A stretch of DNA of 64,000 nt from Lucinisca nassula (GCA_963580285.1 OY757024.1:127038045-127102044); one strand, 5' to 3'. Shown: positions 11,335 to 22,237, numbered from the stretch's first letter. Translations and numbers: made by a program. The notes: generated by a model not told the origin, from the letters alone.

Positions 11335-12650
11335 CAAAAAAGGCCCTTTTTTACCTTTTAATCTCTATGTATGACCTTGACCTTTCAGGTACCAAACTGG
11401 CTCATGCGTGCAACACATCATCTCATGGTGGTTAACATTTCTGCCTAGCAATTTCAAAATCCATCTAAAAATAAGAAAGTTATTGACCAAACACGAAACT
11501 AGAGCTGCCGCCTAACGGGCGCCAATTATACCCCCGCATGCGTTGTCAGACAAATTTTTACAAGTATTTGACCTTGAGGAAGGTCAACGTAAAGGTCAAG
11601 GTCAGGTTTGTGTATATCAATCTTAAGTACTAGTGGCAAGGTGTGTGGTGTGTGAATATTAAAGAAATCGGTCAAAGAATAAGGAAGTTATGAGCAATGT
11701 TAAAGTTTTTTGTAACGGACCGACGACGACAGACGACGACTACGACAGACGACAAGCTGACTCCTATATACCCCCTTCAAACTTCGTTTGCGGGGGTATA
11801 AAAAGGCCCCTTTTTTTACATTTGACCTCTATGTATGACCTTGACATTTTAGGTACCAAACAGAATCATGCATGCAACACATCGTCCCATGATAATTAAC
11901 ATGTTTGCCAAGTAACTTCAAATTCTATTTAAAAATAAGCAAGTTATTGACAAAACCCGAAAAAAGGCCCCTTTTTTTACCTTTGACCTCTAAGTATGAC
12001 CTTGACCTTTGAGGTACCAACCTGGGTCATGCACGCAACACATCGCCTTATATTGGTTAACATTTCTGCAAAGTGATTTCAAAATCCATCTCAAAATAAC
12101 AAAGTTATTGACCATATACAAAAAAAGGCCCCCTTTTTGACCTCTAAGTATGACCTTGACCTTTGAGGTACCGACCTGCCTCATGTGCACCACACATTGT
12201 CTCATGGTTGTTAATAATTATGCCAAGTAATTTTAAAATCCATCTCAAAATTACAAAATTATTGACCAAATACTAAAAAAGGCCCCTTTTTTGACCTTTG
12301 ACCTCTAAGTATGACCTTCACCTTTGAGGTACCGACCTGCCTCATGCGCACCACACATTGTCTTATGGTTGTTAATAATTATGCCAAGTAATTTTAAAAT
12401 CCATCTCCAAATAAGAAAGTTATTGACCAAATACGAAAAAAGGCCCCTTTTTTTGACCTTTGACCTCTAAGTATGACCTTGACCTTTGAGGTACCGACCT
12501 GCCTTATGCGCACCACACATCGTCTTATGGTTGTTAATATTTCTGCCAAGTAATTTTAAAATCCATCAAAAAATAAGAAAGTTATTGACCGGACACGATT
12601 TGCCCATACATATATACATACCAACAAACTTCCAAGGGAGATAATTCAAA
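11335..12650. repeat. About 165-bp tandem repeat array with AGGTCA motifs
   Basis: Seven or so units with AAGAAAGTTATTGACCAAA, AAAAAGGCCCCTTTTTT, TATGACCTTGACCTTTGAGG and a CCACACATCG-like segment. Each unit contains TGACCTTGA (TCAAGGTCA on the other strand). It is interrupted at 11498-11804 by another element. Confidence 0.88.
11498..11804 (+). mobile_element. Hairpin-capped element, TATACCCCC family
   Basis: 5' ACTAGAGCTGCCGCC, then TATACCCCCGCA. The 3' terminus is TGCGGGGGTATA followed by AAAAA, an exact 12-base complement. A second TATACCCCC lies just before the terminal arm, forming a local hairpin with loop near TTCG. It includes GACGACGACAGACGACGAC. It is nested in the 165-bp array. 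Confidence 0.72.
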
Positions 12651-12699
12651 AGGTATAAATGCGAGAGTTATAGTTCTTGCACACTGCATGTCGTCTAAT

Positions 12700-12870
12700 G
12701 CTGATTAATATTTACACGAAGTTTCGTGAAGATAGCTCTAACGGTTTTCAAGTTACAGAGCAGACACAGACGTGTGACAGACGGACAGACGGACAGACAG
12801 ACAGACAGATGCCCGAGGTAAAAACAATATGTCTCTCCGAAAAAAAAAATTTCGGGGGAGACATAAAAAT
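12700..12870 (+). mobile_element. 3' end of a hairpin-capped element
   Basis: GACAGACGGACAGACGGACA is followed by ATGTCTCTCCGAAA, an A-run, then TTTCGGGGGAGACAT and AAAAA. This is the same end plan as the other families. The 165-bp array upstream is probably its core. Confidence 0.6.
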
Positions 12871-12929
12871 CTCCTTGTTTAGGAAATCATTTAAAGTTGT
12901 TTTTTTTACCTGTTCTTAAGCACTGTCAG

Positions 12930-13160
12930 CCTCCTTGTTTAGCCATGTGATGGCAATCTATTTCATTGGAGCGGAATGGTTTGAGCAATTTTGCTAGTGG
13001 GTCACTCAAGACCCAGTCCTGTGAAATTATTTCAAAATCCATCCACTGGTTAATTATTTAAAGGCTTTCTATTTTTAGCTCTGGCCGCCATTTGAGCAAT
13101 TTTGGTAAAGGGTCATCTAAGAAACATTCCTGTGAACTAAATTATTTCAAAATTCACCCA
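12930..13160. repeat. Dispersed pearl-core fragments
   Basis: Two diverged units with TTTCTATTTTTAGCTCTGGC, GCCATTTGAGCAATTTTGG and GGGTCATCTAAGAAACATT, related to the 145-bp core at 22.3-23.9 kb. Confidence 0.6.
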
Positions 13161-13164
13161 CTGG

Positions 13165-13680
13165 TTGTCTGCCTCATTGGCTCAGTTGGATGCCCATCTT
13201 ACTGGTGATCATGAGGATGCGGGTAAGATACCTGCCTGGGTGGTCAACATTCTTTCGTGGAGATTGATCATGAAATCTTTGCTCCGGTCATTCTCACCCT
13301 TCCACTGATTCATGAATGGCAGGGCAAAAGAATGCGCACTGTACTGGTTAACCGCTTAAGTATTAAAAGCAGAAGTGGAGGCAATGATCAGGAACTGATA
13401 CAATTAATAGCCAATAGGCTATCCAAAACAAACAACACAAGCGACACAAACACCCAATCATAACAAAAATAAACCTCGACAGAAGAACCGCCTTGGAACA
13501 GTCAGCAGAAACAAATTCCACTGGGGGCTTAAATCAATTTTACGTGCCCACAATTCTTACCCTTATTTCCGTCGCGATTAAGCCTGCCTAGGAAAAGTGT
13601 GGACAGGTAAACTGACCAGCTGAAAAAGTCCTAAATAGTGTTGACTGGTCCGTTAAACTTCAATACAAACAAACAGACCA
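13165..13680 (+). mobile_element. tRNA-headed SINE (family 1) with insertion
   Basis: A tRNA-like head with TGGCTCAGTTGGATGCCC (box A-like) and GCGGGTAAGATACCTGCC (box B-like) is followed by the body shared with 14374-14690 and 21430-21710. It ends CAATACAAACAAACA. A segment at about 13375-13570 matches the 3' UTR of the Penelope-like elements (GGCAATGATCAGGAAC) and interrupts the SINE. Confidence 0.7.
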
Positions 13681-14370
13681 TCCACTGATTAAGGAGTGGA
13701 AGTCGCTTAAAGATTTTTCTATTTTCAGCTCTGGACACCATCTTGTCCATCCAAGTGGAACAGTTTGAGGAATTTTGGTATTGGGTCATTCAAGAAACAT
13801 TCCAAATCAATCCACTAGTTACTTAAGGTTGCTTAAAGGTTGTTTGGTTTTACCTTTTGCGGCCATCTTGCTCATCAGAGTAGAAAAGTTCGAGCAATTT
13901 TGGGAAAGGGTCATTCAAGGCACATTTCTGAGAAATTCTTTTAAGTAAAATGTTGACAGACCTACGACAGACAATTAATGCACATTGTGTACCTTGAACT
14001 TTTGGCTGAGGTGAACTGAAACAAAACAAGGGAAGATGATCCCTAACACCATGTTTGACCTGTCACAGATAATGCTCTTGACTGATTGTTGTTTTATTGC
14101 CCTATATCATACTTGTTGTGTGTATTGGTGTGTTATTATTCTCTTGTGCTCTTTGATTGGCTGTGGATTTTTATTTTGGCAGTTTTTCTTTGACAACCGA
14201 TAGTACCAAAATAAAATGACCACCAAATTTGTTTCACAATGTTCTATACAAGGTTTGTCCCTCCCCTCAAAACTACATTTCCTTAGTCTGCAGTTTGAGA
14301 AAACTATCAGAAGGCAATGTCTTTGTTTGGCTACATTACCATAACATTACAAAAACACATCTGTAACTTG
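13681..14370. other. Pearl-core fragments, otherwise unassigned intron
   Basis: 13690-13950 holds two more eroded pearl-core units (TCTATTTTCAGCTCTGGAC, GTCATTCAAGAAACATT). Nothing recognisable from 13960 to 14370. Confidence 0.45.
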
Positions 14371-14373
14371 CCA

Positions 14374-14690
14374 GCCTCGGTAGCTCAGTCGGATGCGCGT
14401 CTGACTGGTGATCAGTAGGATGCGGGTTTGATACCTGCCGGGGTTGGCAACATTCTTTCATGGAGATTGATCATAAACTCTTTTCTAGTCATTCTCTCCC
14501 TTCCACTGATTCAAGAAGGACAGAATGATGTCATTTTCTGGCTAAAGAATGTGCACTATACTGGTTAGACTCTTACTAAAGGCCTTCCCAGGAAAAGTGT
14601 GGATAGGTAAACTGACTGGCTCAAAAATGACCTAAAATTAGTGTAGACTGGGCTGTTCAACTCCAATACAAACAAACAAACATCCATGAA
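14374..14690 (+). mobile_element. tRNA-headed SINE, family 1
   Basis: Head GCCTCGGTAGCTCAGTCGGA (A box) and GCGGGTTTGATACCTGCC (B box), body CTCCCTTCCACTGATTCAAG, and tail CTCCAATACAAACAAACAAA. This is the best-preserved of three copies. Confidence 0.8.
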
Positions 14691-14774
14691 ACTTAGTGCA
14701 TCTTTTCATATCTCTAAAATTGTTATTTTCTGATGACAACCATCATTTCCAATGTACCGGTACATGTACCAAAA

Positions 14775-14897
14775 TAGAACTTTTTTGGAAATCATTAAGT
14801 TACTCTGGCTCAAGGATATGGAATGACATACCAACACATGTTCGAAATTCTGATACTCTTCGGAAATTTCAAACAGCCTATGTTCAATGGTTATTTC
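14775..14897 (+). pseudogene. LINE ORF2 C-terminal remnant
   Basis: Translates as SLSYSGSRIWNDIPTHVRNS followed by DTLRKFQTAYVQWLF. This YSGxxxWNxxPxxxR-S-xxxFK pattern is typical of the C-terminal end of CR1/Jockey-group non-LTR retrotransposon reverse transcriptases. Only about 40 residues remain, with no catalytic motif. The flanks are SINE and intron. Confidence 0.65.
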
Positions 14898-15062
14898 AGA
14901 AGCCCCCTTGGTGCAGTGGTTGCGCTACTCACCTTGTAAAGCAGGGATCGCAGAATCAATCCCAAGCTTCTCCAGACTTTTCGACGAGTCTTTAAACCGA
15001 GGTCCCATCTCCATATGATCTTAGCTATTGGTGGGACGAAAAACTTGAACACTCACTCACTC
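14897..15062 (+). mobile_element. tRNA-headed SINE, family 2
   Basis: GCAGTGGTTGCGCTACTCAC (A box) and AGAATCAATCCCAAGCTTC (eroded B box), then GAGTCTTTAAACCGAGGTCC and tail ACACTCACTCACTC. Further copies lie at 42372-42540, 48911-49005 and 51789-51958. Confidence 0.75.
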
Positions 15063-15065
15063 AAT

Positions 15066-15362
15066 CGGCCCCCATCCCTAGGGGCTTGAAGAAATATATG
15101 GGCTACATGATGCTTCCATGCAGAGCTGAATCCGGCCCGCACACTAGTACTGGTAAACGGCTTAAGAGTATCTAAGCCTGTCCAGGAACCACAGTGCGAG
15201 GCGGAGCGTCCATGCTAATAAACCCTATTGGTTTCATTGGGCGACAGGGCTTGAGATGTCATTTCATCTCAATGTCAGGTAAAAGTCCCACAAAATTGGA
15301 AGCAATGTCTCCAAAATGACCTTTACAGTGTTGACGGGGACATTAAACTTCAAATAAAAAAT
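15066..15362 (+). mobile_element. Retroposon family D
   Basis: Nearly full-length: GGGGCTTGAAGAAATATATG to TTAAACTTCAAATAAAAAAT. Abuts SINE family 2. Confidence 0.75.
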
Positions 15363-15865
15363 CACTCAATGATTATTCCCTAGCTGAATCTTTTGCAATA
15401 CAGTGACAACAGTGACTATATAAGTATTTTAGCTATTTTTATCTTTGTTGGTCTGAAAAATTTTGTTTGTATAGTGTTTATCAACGACCTTTGAGAGTTC
15501 AACGTTCAAGTGTGGCAAGACTATTCCATGTTTTAGGGGAAGCAGGTTTCGTATTTCTTTTTTAACAGGATTTTAAAATCATAAGTAAGTGTGTGATAAT
15601 GCCATTATGTAGAAGGCATGGCCAAGTGGTTAGTATGATGCAGTACGAATCTCAGTAAAACTGTATCTCTCATTGTAAAATCCCAACTGAAGGCGACTTA
15701 CCTAAAATACGGACTAGTCCAAAATTAAAAGTGCAGTCATGTCTCATTGCGTTGTGAAAGACTATAACTCAGGTCTACTGTTTATATATTGTGTATATTG
15801 TTGATTGTCTATATATTACATATATGTGAGGCCTGCATGGAAGATCGAGAAACCGAATGCTCAAG
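15363..15865. other. Intron, no feature assigned
   Basis: 15620-15660 has a faintly tRNA-like GGCATGGCCAAGTGGTTAG, too weak to call a gene. The rest is unassigned. Confidence 0.4.
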
Positions 15866-15869
15866 CCTC

Positions 15870-16135
15870 ATTAACCCATTTTGTATCAAAACCCTAAAAC
15901 AGGTAGTTGGCAAACAGTGCAGGCCCAGATCAGATGCCCCAGAGTTGGCAAACAGTGCATACCCAGATCAGACGCCGCAGAATGCGGCATCTGATCAGGG
16001 CCTACACTGTTTGCGGAATTTTCAGCCTATTTCCAAATAGCTTTTGAAGAAAATACAGCCTGCCAGCTCTAAATTTTGAAATGGACTCCTGCCATATATA
16101 AGGAGGGAGATTCCATTTGGTACAAAAAGGGTTAA
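15870..16135. mobile_element. MITE family B with internal duplication
   Basis: TTAACCCATTTTGTATC to TACAAAAAGGGTTAA. The left arm GTTGGCAAACAGTGCA-CCCAGATCAGA is present twice in tandem (15905 and 15950), so the hairpin has a duplicated arm. Confidence 0.8.
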
Positions 16136-16204
16136 ATATAGACGTTACTTACGTACTTATCTACTTACTTACTTAATTATATTCCTTCCATAATGTGAAT
16201 AGGT

Positions 16205-16498
16205 AACAAGAGCACCGCATGCGGGTGCCAACGCTCGGCTGCAGTTTCTTTTAGTTAAACAAAAATTCTAAGTCGAAAAAGGGGCATAACAGAGCCAAAA
16301 ATATTTTGAGGGTTACCTCAACTATTGGCATGAGTTCTCTTTTTCATAATGAACAACTAGTCCGAGTTTCAAGTAAATATGTTCAGTAATGATAGAGATA
16401 TTACAAAATGTCCAAGTTTTTGCACCAAGACGACGCAGACGACGCCAGAGCTATGACAATACCTCGGTATTTTCTTCGAAAACAGCCGAGCTAAAAAT
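16205..16498 (+). mobile_element. Hairpin-capped element, GCTCGGCTG family
   Basis: 5' AACAAGAGCACCGCATGCGG, then GCTCGGCTG. 3' CAGCCGAGC then TAAAAA. The local arm CCTCGGTATTTTC pairs with the same terminus around TTCG. Compared with 7654-8296 the paired bases differ, but complementarity is kept. Confidence 0.75.
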
Positions 16499-16520
16499 TT
16501 CTAAATTCTGGCTGTGTATG

Positions 16521-16733
16521 TTAACCCTTGACCGGCTGAATATTTATATATGCCACACCCACTACCAATTATCATCCAATCAGATTACTTGATGCAAATT
16601 ATTGCAACAAATTCACAATCTGAATGGCAAACAATGTAGATCCTGATCAGATGGCTTCATTCGAAGCCATCTGATCTGGATCTTCATTGTTTGGCAAATA
16701 AGGCATTTTCGGGCTCAGCAGGACAAGGGTTAA
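16521..16733. mobile_element. MITE family A
   Basis: TTAACCCTTGACCGGCTG to CAGCAGGACAAGGGTTAA, with TTAA at both ends and the central ATCAGATGGCTTC/GAAGCCATCTGAT hairpin. Confidence 0.85.
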
Positions 16734-17029
16734 GATTAGTGTCTTATGTTTAAAACTGAACCAAATACACCACAACATCTTTATAACACTATTGCTGTGT
16801 TCATAGCAGAAACCGTGATAGTTAAACAACCATATTATATCCAAGCAAAAATGTATAGACTATACAGAAAAAGGACCCTTTACAGTCATTTTTCCATATA
16901 ATCTACACATTTTTGGGATCATCTTGAAACCGTGTTATAACAAACCATGTCATAACGAGGTAGTGTTGTAACTAAATTTGCAGGAATCCTGCAGGAATAT
17001 GCAGACAGTAATACTGTTACCAGCTCTGG

Positions 17030-17245
17030 CAGGATACTGTCAATAATTCATACAGGAATCCTGTCAATAATCCATGAAGGAATCCTGTCAATAATTCATG
17101 CAGGAATCACGCAGGAATCCTGTCAATAATTCCTGTAGGAATCATGCAAGAATCCTGTCAATAATTCAATGCAGGAATCCTGTCAATAATTCATGCAGGA
17201 ATCAATGCAGGAATCTTGTGAATAATTCATGCAGGAATCCTGTTT
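17030..17245. repeat. 24-bp minisatellite
   Basis: Imperfect copies of GGAATCCTGTCAATAATTCA-TGCA, about eight. Degenerate CAGGAAT units continue to about 17465. Confidence 0.88.
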
Positions 17246-17652
17246 CTCTGCAGGATTCCTGCATCAATTTTCCTGCTAATATAAATATTTCACAAGCTTT
17301 TGCATGCTGATTCCCAACTGACTCCTGAAAGACAAAATTTAAGTGAAAATTCCTTGTGGAAATTCTATCCAAAAAAATTTTCACACAGGTTTCATGTCAG
17401 ATATCTGTCACAATATTTCTGCATACTGTGACTTTCCTTGTGGACAATTTCATACAGGAATACTGTTTGTCATTCTGCTGATAAAATTAGGTTTAGTAAT
17501 TTGATTGATTGATCATGATTGTCAGAAATTGGTGTGATTTAATTAATTTATTCAGCGAGATAAGGTTTTAGAGCGAATCTACCAAACAGTACTGCTAGTC
17601 TGGGACATATTTTTGCTCGATGAGGCTCGTAAAACACTGAACTCATTCATAC

Positions 17653-17905
17653 CTCAAACCTTTGTTTGGTAACTGCTCCTTCACTGATAGTTTTTATGGC
17701 CAAATGAATGGCAAAACACAAGATTTTCTCCAGATGAACCATATACCCAAGATATGTATAGACCACTGCTGCAGCTAGGGGTCTCCCGTACCCCAGGCGC
17801 AGAACCAGCAGCGTAGAAGCTCTTGGTATTGATTTGCCAAGGTCAATCATAGACAACCAAGCTCCATTAATTGTCATTTTCTTTCTAAGGACAGCCATTT
17901 CTGAC
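17653..17905 (-). CDS. ABCC4-like: ABCC4-like transporter, variable exon V6
   Basis: 253 bases, 84 codons after one entry base. Acceptor CTTCTTAACAG|GTCAGA, donor TTTGAG|GTATGA. Starts SEMAVLRKKMTINGAW, ends ISEGAVTKQRFE. Hydrophobic segments at about residues 27-42 (around STLLVLRLG) and 46-68 (VVYTYLGYMVHLEKILCFAI) correspond to TM5 and TM6 of TMD1 of ABCC4-type exporters. The short G-Y-G-R-P-L-A-A-A turn lies between them. The loop and helices carry more basic residues than V1, V4 or V5. Same phases as every other copy, so it is interchangeable with them. Closest to V7 and V8. No stop, so probably functional. Confidence 0.85.
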
Positions 17906-18014
17906 CTGTTAAGAAGAATGGGAACATCTTGCACATTTTTCCGCCATTTTTCTAAGGGAAACAACTTTTGAGACTTCCTGTTCCGGTTTGTTTAGGCTCA
18001 GTCCCACCGAAAAA

Positions 18015-18081
18015 GGGGTCGACTCTTAAAGGAAAGAATTTGCTCCTCAGGAGCAAATTCTTTCCTTTAAGAATTGACCCC
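18015..18081. repeat. Long palindrome
   Basis: 24-base arms (18024-18047 and 18049-18072) are perfectly complementary around a single base, and extend to 18015-18081 with two mismatches (GGGGTC/GACCCC ends). The flanks resemble 42850-43010. Lies about 110 bases upstream, in gene sense, of V6. Confidence 0.85.
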
Positions 18082-18298
18082 AATTGACATGGGAGACAAG
18101 AACACTTTTGCAGGAGTTGCCTCCCCTAAGGTGTATCCACTTCCCTTAAGGGGAATGTATATACACCAGGGGAATCAACTCTTTCACAAATATTTTTGTA
18201 TACCTTAACATTCGGGTCACTTCAGGAATTAATTCTTTCTGGGTAAGCGGGGGATATGTATAAGGACTTTAAAAAGTCTACCTAAATAATCTTTATGC

Positions 18299-18517
18299 TT
18301 AACCTGCTGTTCATGACAACCCCTACCTTCCCAAACAGTGCAGATCTAGATCAGATGGAATAGTGCAGATCCAGATCAGATGGCATCTGATGATCAGGAT
18401 CTACACTGTTTCACATTCAGTTTGTGAATTTGCAGGAATAAATGACATCAAGCATTCTGATTGGCTTAAAGTCAGAAAAGGGTGTGGCTAAATTAATTAT
18501 TCAGCAGGATAAGGGTC
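18299..18517. mobile_element. MITE family A, rearranged
   Basis: TTAACCTGCTGTTCATG to CAGCAGGATAAGGGT. Part of the left arm (CAGATC-AGATCAGATGG) is duplicated near 18335-18370. Confidence 0.75.
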
Positions 18518-18589
18518 AAAGGTTTCATAACAAGACAAAGAAAGGTGAAATTAGGACAATCAAGGTATAAACATTTTAGAAACTATGTT

Positions 18590-19200
18590 AATTTGTTTGT
18601 TTTGTTTGATTTGAGGTTTAACATCCCCGTCAATACTGTATAAGTCATTTTGGAGACATACCTTCCAACTTTGTGGGACTTTTACCAGACATTGAGATGA
18701 ACAACGCATGGAAAAATTAGAAAAATCAAAGCATTACGGACAAAAGTGTAAATGACAACTTTTAAATAAATACAAAGGGGATAATTATATCAGTATTGAT
18801 GCCTGGACCCTTATTTTCTTATGGCAGCAAAATATATCTCATAAATATCATCATTTATGCAAAATATGATAAGATTCCTGATATCTTTGTTTGTTTGTTT
18901 ATTTGATTTCAGTTTAACATCCCTGTCAACACTGTAAAATTCATTTTGGAGACATTGCTTCCAATTTTGTGGGACTTTTACCTGACATTGAGATGAAATG
19001 ACATCTCAAGCCCTGTCGCCCAATGAAACCAATAGGGTTTATAAGCATGGATGGGCCGATTCATACCGTTTGCCTGGGCAGTCTTAGATCCTCTAAGTGG
19101 TTTACTAGTACTCGTGTGCGGGACGGTTTCAGCTCTGCATGGATGCATCACGCAGCCCATATATTTCTTCAAGCCCCGATGGGCAGGGGCCGAGACATTG
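18590..19200 (-). mobile_element. Two antisense retroposon D copies in a repeat core
   Basis: A 3'-end fragment (18590-18710) and a nearly full copy (18886-19200; GTTTGATTTCAGTTTAAC to CAAGCCCCGATGGGC). Between and after them lie core units (AGAAAAATCAAAGCATTACG and CTGGACCCTTATTTTC), suggesting insertion into a tandem-core element. Confidence 0.65.
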
Positions 19201-19204
19201 AGAT

Positions 19205-19510
19205 GACCAACTGATGGACGATTTAGAAAAATCAAAGTGTTACGGACAAAAGTGTAATACAAATGTGAAACTATAACAGTATTGATGCCTGGACCCTTAT
19301 TTTCATATATCTCATGAATATTCAACATTTATGTAAAACATGGTAAGATTCCTGATATCATTAATCGAGATATGCAGAAAAAGCCAAAGTGTTATGGACA
19401 AAGAGATGGACAGATGGCTGGATGAAGGTCAATACAGTATAACCCCCCACACACACACACACACACACACACTCCCAATTTCATTTGTGGTGTGGTGGGG
19501 ATATAAAAAT
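19205..19510 (+). mobile_element. 3' part of a hairpin-capped element
   Basis: Core repeated from 18720-18885, then GACAGATGGCTGGATG, TATAACCCCCCAC, a CA run, and GTGGTGGGGATATAAAAA. This is the same hairpin-plus-TAAAAA end plan. Confidence 0.6.
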
Positions 19511-19548
19511 GTGTTATAATGAAGAGTGGTGTTGTAAAAAGGTTTATC

Positions 19549-19699
19549 ATACAGTAAAATTCCTATATTAAGACCACCTTTGAGAGTGTTCAAAAGTGGT
19601 CTTTATGACCACTTTTGAACAGTCCCAAAGGTGGTCCCCGGGTGTAGAAAACACAAGGAATTTTAGGTGGTCTTAATAGCGGAATTTTACTGTATATGG
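19549..19699. mobile_element. MITE family E (TACAGTAAAATTCC ends)
   Basis: TACAGTAAAATTCCTATATT to GCGGAATTTTACTGTA, with inner GACCACCTTTG and TTCAAAAGTGGTC palindromes. Further copies at 21706-21918 and 28818-29217. Confidence 0.85.
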
Positions 19700-19743
19700 A
19701 CAACAAATGCTTGCACATAAAGCACAGTGTAAAAAGCAAAGCA

Positions 19744-19820
19744 GTACCCCAGGTACACACCCAATAATGTCCATGGAAACTGCAGTACCCCAGGTACACA
19801 CCCAATAATGTCCATGGAAA
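19744..19820. repeat. Short tandem duplication
   Basis: GCAGTACCCCAGGTACACAC followed by CCAATAATGTCCATGGAAA occurs twice in a row, about 45-bp period. Confidence 0.85.
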
Positions 19821-19993
19821 AGGTCAGAATTTGGTAAAAACCTTTCTCTGTTAACCCGCGAGCGTGGATTTCTTGGTCTGAATCAGAGATGGACATTTGA
19901 TTATTTTTCGTACCGACAATAGAAAAATATATTTGATCATATGTTGTCCCTTTTGTTTTCTAGATTTTATGTATTGTAATAACCATCTCCAAA

Positions 19994-20206
19994 TTAACCC
20001 TTATCTTGCTGTTCACGACAACCCCTATCTTTGAAAACAGTGAAGATCCAGATCAGATGGCTTCTGAAGAAGCCATCTGATCAGGATCTACACTGTTTGG
20101 CATTCAGTTTATGAATTTGTAGCAATAAATTACATCAAGTAATTTGATTGGTTGATAGACAGAAATGGGTGTGGCTTAAATGAATATTCAGCAAGATAAG
20201 GGTTAA
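19994..20206. mobile_element. MITE family A
   Basis: TTAACCCTTATCTTGCTG to CAGCAAGATAAGGGTTAA. A clean copy with a TTAA at each edge. Confidence 0.88.
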
Positions 20207-20237
20207 TGTTTTTCAGTATTTTACCTATTAGTAGGAA

Positions 20238-20570
20238 TACTTAACCCATAAGATGCCAATCACAACAATTGTCATCTGCTTTGTTGTCTGCTGATGACTT
20301 TAAAAGTCAGTTTTGCAAGCACTGTGAACCCAGACCAAACAATGTGAACCCAGACCAATCACTGAGAACCCAGACCAAACACTGTGAACCCAGACCAAAT
20401 AATGTGAACTCAGATCTAGAAGCAGTCTGATCAGGGTCCACACTGTTTGCCTGTATGCAAAAAATATGTTTGAAAAGCTTGCAAGAACTTTCAGCACAAT
20501 AAAATATACTATATAAACAAACAACATTTTCAGTTGCATTTTTTGTGGCATCTTTAGGGTAAACATCGGG
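20238..20570. mobile_element. MITE family C (GACCCAGATCAGACTG hairpin), rearranged
   Basis: TTAACCCATAAGATGCCAATC, then AAGTCAGTTTTGCAAGCACT. CACTGTGAACCCAGACCAAA is repeated about five times (20320-20415) before GCAGTCTGATCAGGGTCCAC. The hairpin arm has expanded into a short tandem array. Confidence 0.7.
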
Positions 20571-20695
20571 TGAACCTCTCAGCCCAATGGAGAGACAGAA
20601 TTTTCCTGCACTGCTAAAAACAGAACAAACCCTGTCTATTGCAGATACACATTAACTCACGCTGTGCATTTTTCCATTGTGAAACTATAACTGAC

Positions 20696-20945
20696 CTTGA
20701 CCCTCGCCAAAGAGACGTTTGTCTCCATCGAGAAGGCAATGGCAAAGGGCATAAACAATGTAGTGGCATTTCTTATAGCTTGGTACAAGGACAGAGTAAC
20801 AAACATCATCTCTGGAGTCAGATGTCCACCTCCAGCAGTGAAACTTAGAATAACAGCAAGGAACATAAGCTTTGGAGCAACGAAAAATGGGCAATCAAGA
20901 ACTCCTCTCGCATTCTGAAGAACTCGGACTTTATCTGTTTCTTTT
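20696..20945 (-). CDS. ABCC4-like: ABCC4-like transporter, variable exon V5
   Basis: 250 bases, 83 codons after one entry base. Acceptor TTCTTTCAG|AAAAGAAACA, donor GTCAAG|GTCAGT. Starts KETDKVRVLQNARGVLDC, followed by PFFVAPKLMFLAVILSF (TM5 half), GGGHLTPEMM (extracellular turn), FVTLSLYQAIRNATTLFM (TM6) and METNVSLARVK, the helix running to NBD1. The F-V-A-x-x-L-Y-G/Q-A-V-R pattern is the ABCC4/MRP4 TM6 signature; TM5 and TM6 of each half line the export path for organic anions, cyclic nucleotides and conjugates. Very close to V4 over exon and donor-side intron, so they are a recent tandem duplicate pair. Confidence 0.9.
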
Positions 20946-20983
20946 CTGAAAGAATATGCTGTAGTCCATAAATAACAGGCTTT

Positions 20984-21208
20984 AACCCTTTTTGTACCAA
21001 ATGGAATCTTCCTCCTCATTTATAGCAGGAGTCCATTTCAAAACTTAGGGGTGTTAGGTTCTGTTTTATTCAAAACTGATTTGGAAAATGACTGAACTTT
21101 TAGCAAACAGTGGAGGCCCTGATCAGACGCCGCATTCTGCGGCATCTGATCTGGGCCTGCACTGTTTGCCTAGTACCCCTTTAGGGGTTTCCGGTACTAA
21201 ATGGGTTA
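20984..21208. mobile_element. MITE family B
   Basis: TTAACCCTTTTTGTACC to CTAAATGGGTTAA, with the central GATCAGACGCCGC-GCGGCATCTGATC hairpin. About 40 bases upstream (gene sense) of V5. Confidence 0.85.
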
Positions 21209-21297
21209 ATATTAAAATTTTCTGGAATACCTTCCAATCCAATGCCCAACAATTTAATTATTTACAAGCTTCATGACAATAAGAGTTAATGTCTTTA

Positions 21298-21366
21298 ACC
21301 CTTATCCTGCTTTTCACGGCAACCCCCTACTTTTACAAACAGTGTAGATCCTGATCAGGTGGCCTG
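21298..21366. mobile_element. MITE family A, left-end fragment
   Basis: TTAACCCTTATCCTGCTTTT to GTAGATCCTGATCAGGTGGC. The right half is missing. Confidence 0.65.
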
Positions 21367-21429
21367 GAGCCTGGTGTCCTTGACTTTTGACATTCATAAC
21401 AGCTTATGTAGTACATGTACCTACATTTA

Positions 21430-21710
21430 CAGGCCTCGCTAGCTCAGGGGGATGCCCATCGGACTGGTGATCAGGCAGAAGTGGGTTCAACTGAACATGA
21501 AATCTTTTCTACAGTTATTCTTTCCCTTCTGAAAGTTCAAGAAGGGCAGCTGTCAGTTTCTGGTGAAAGAGTGTGCACTGTACTGATTAACCACTTATGT
21601 ATGAGCCTGCCGGAGGAAACTGTATGGATAGGTAAATTGGCCAGCTTGATATGACCTAAATAGTTTTGACTGGGCCATTACACTCCAAACCAAGCAAACA
21701 AACAAATTAC
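21430..21710 (+). mobile_element. tRNA-headed SINE, family 1
   Basis: GCCTCGCTAGCTCAGGGGGA (A box), GAAGTGGGTTCAACTG (B-box region shortened), body and tail CCAAGCAAACAAACAAAT. Confidence 0.75.
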
Positions 21711-21918
21711 AGTGAAATTCCGCTATTAAGACCACCTAAAATTATGACTAATTCTGCTTTAAAAAGCTTACTTAGAAGGTCGCAAATTATTCTTTCTTTG
21801 TGTTTTCTGCACAAAATGTCCTCTGGTCAAGGACCACCTTTGGGACTGTTCAAAAGTGGTCTTAAAGACCACTTTTGAACAGTCCCAAAGGTGATCTTAA
21901 TAGAGGAATTTTACTGTA
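21706..21918. mobile_element. MITE family E
   Basis: TACAGTGAAATTCCGCTATT to GAGGAATTTTACTGTA. Directly abuts the SINE tail. The inner palindrome GTTCAAAAGTGGTC/GACCACTTTTGAAC is perfect. Confidence 0.85.
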
Positions 21919-22237
21919 CCTACATCCATATTTTAAACAATTTCCTTGAAAAAAAAATGCATTGTTTTACCTTTTTTCCATTCCAAACTCCAAAGGACCA
22001 TATTTGACCTTTCTGTAAAATAGGTCAATGTCATTCTCAGGTCATCATTTGAACTTGACTCAGTCACCTAATGTTAAATGCCAAAGGGCTCTACCATATA
22101 CATGCATGGCAGCCATATTGGTCATATGACCTGTACCATTCAAATAAACTTTTCCTTCCCTGCATGCCTAAAGGCTGCACATTTCATCGAGGCGGCTCTA
22201 AAATGTACCCACAATCTATATTTTGAGCAGAAATATG

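Noticed and set aside
14374..14460. tRNA gene
   Set aside because: Has A and B boxes but no cloverleaf acceptor pairing that I can draw, and is followed by a shared SINE body. The same holds for 21430, 42372, 48519 and 51789.
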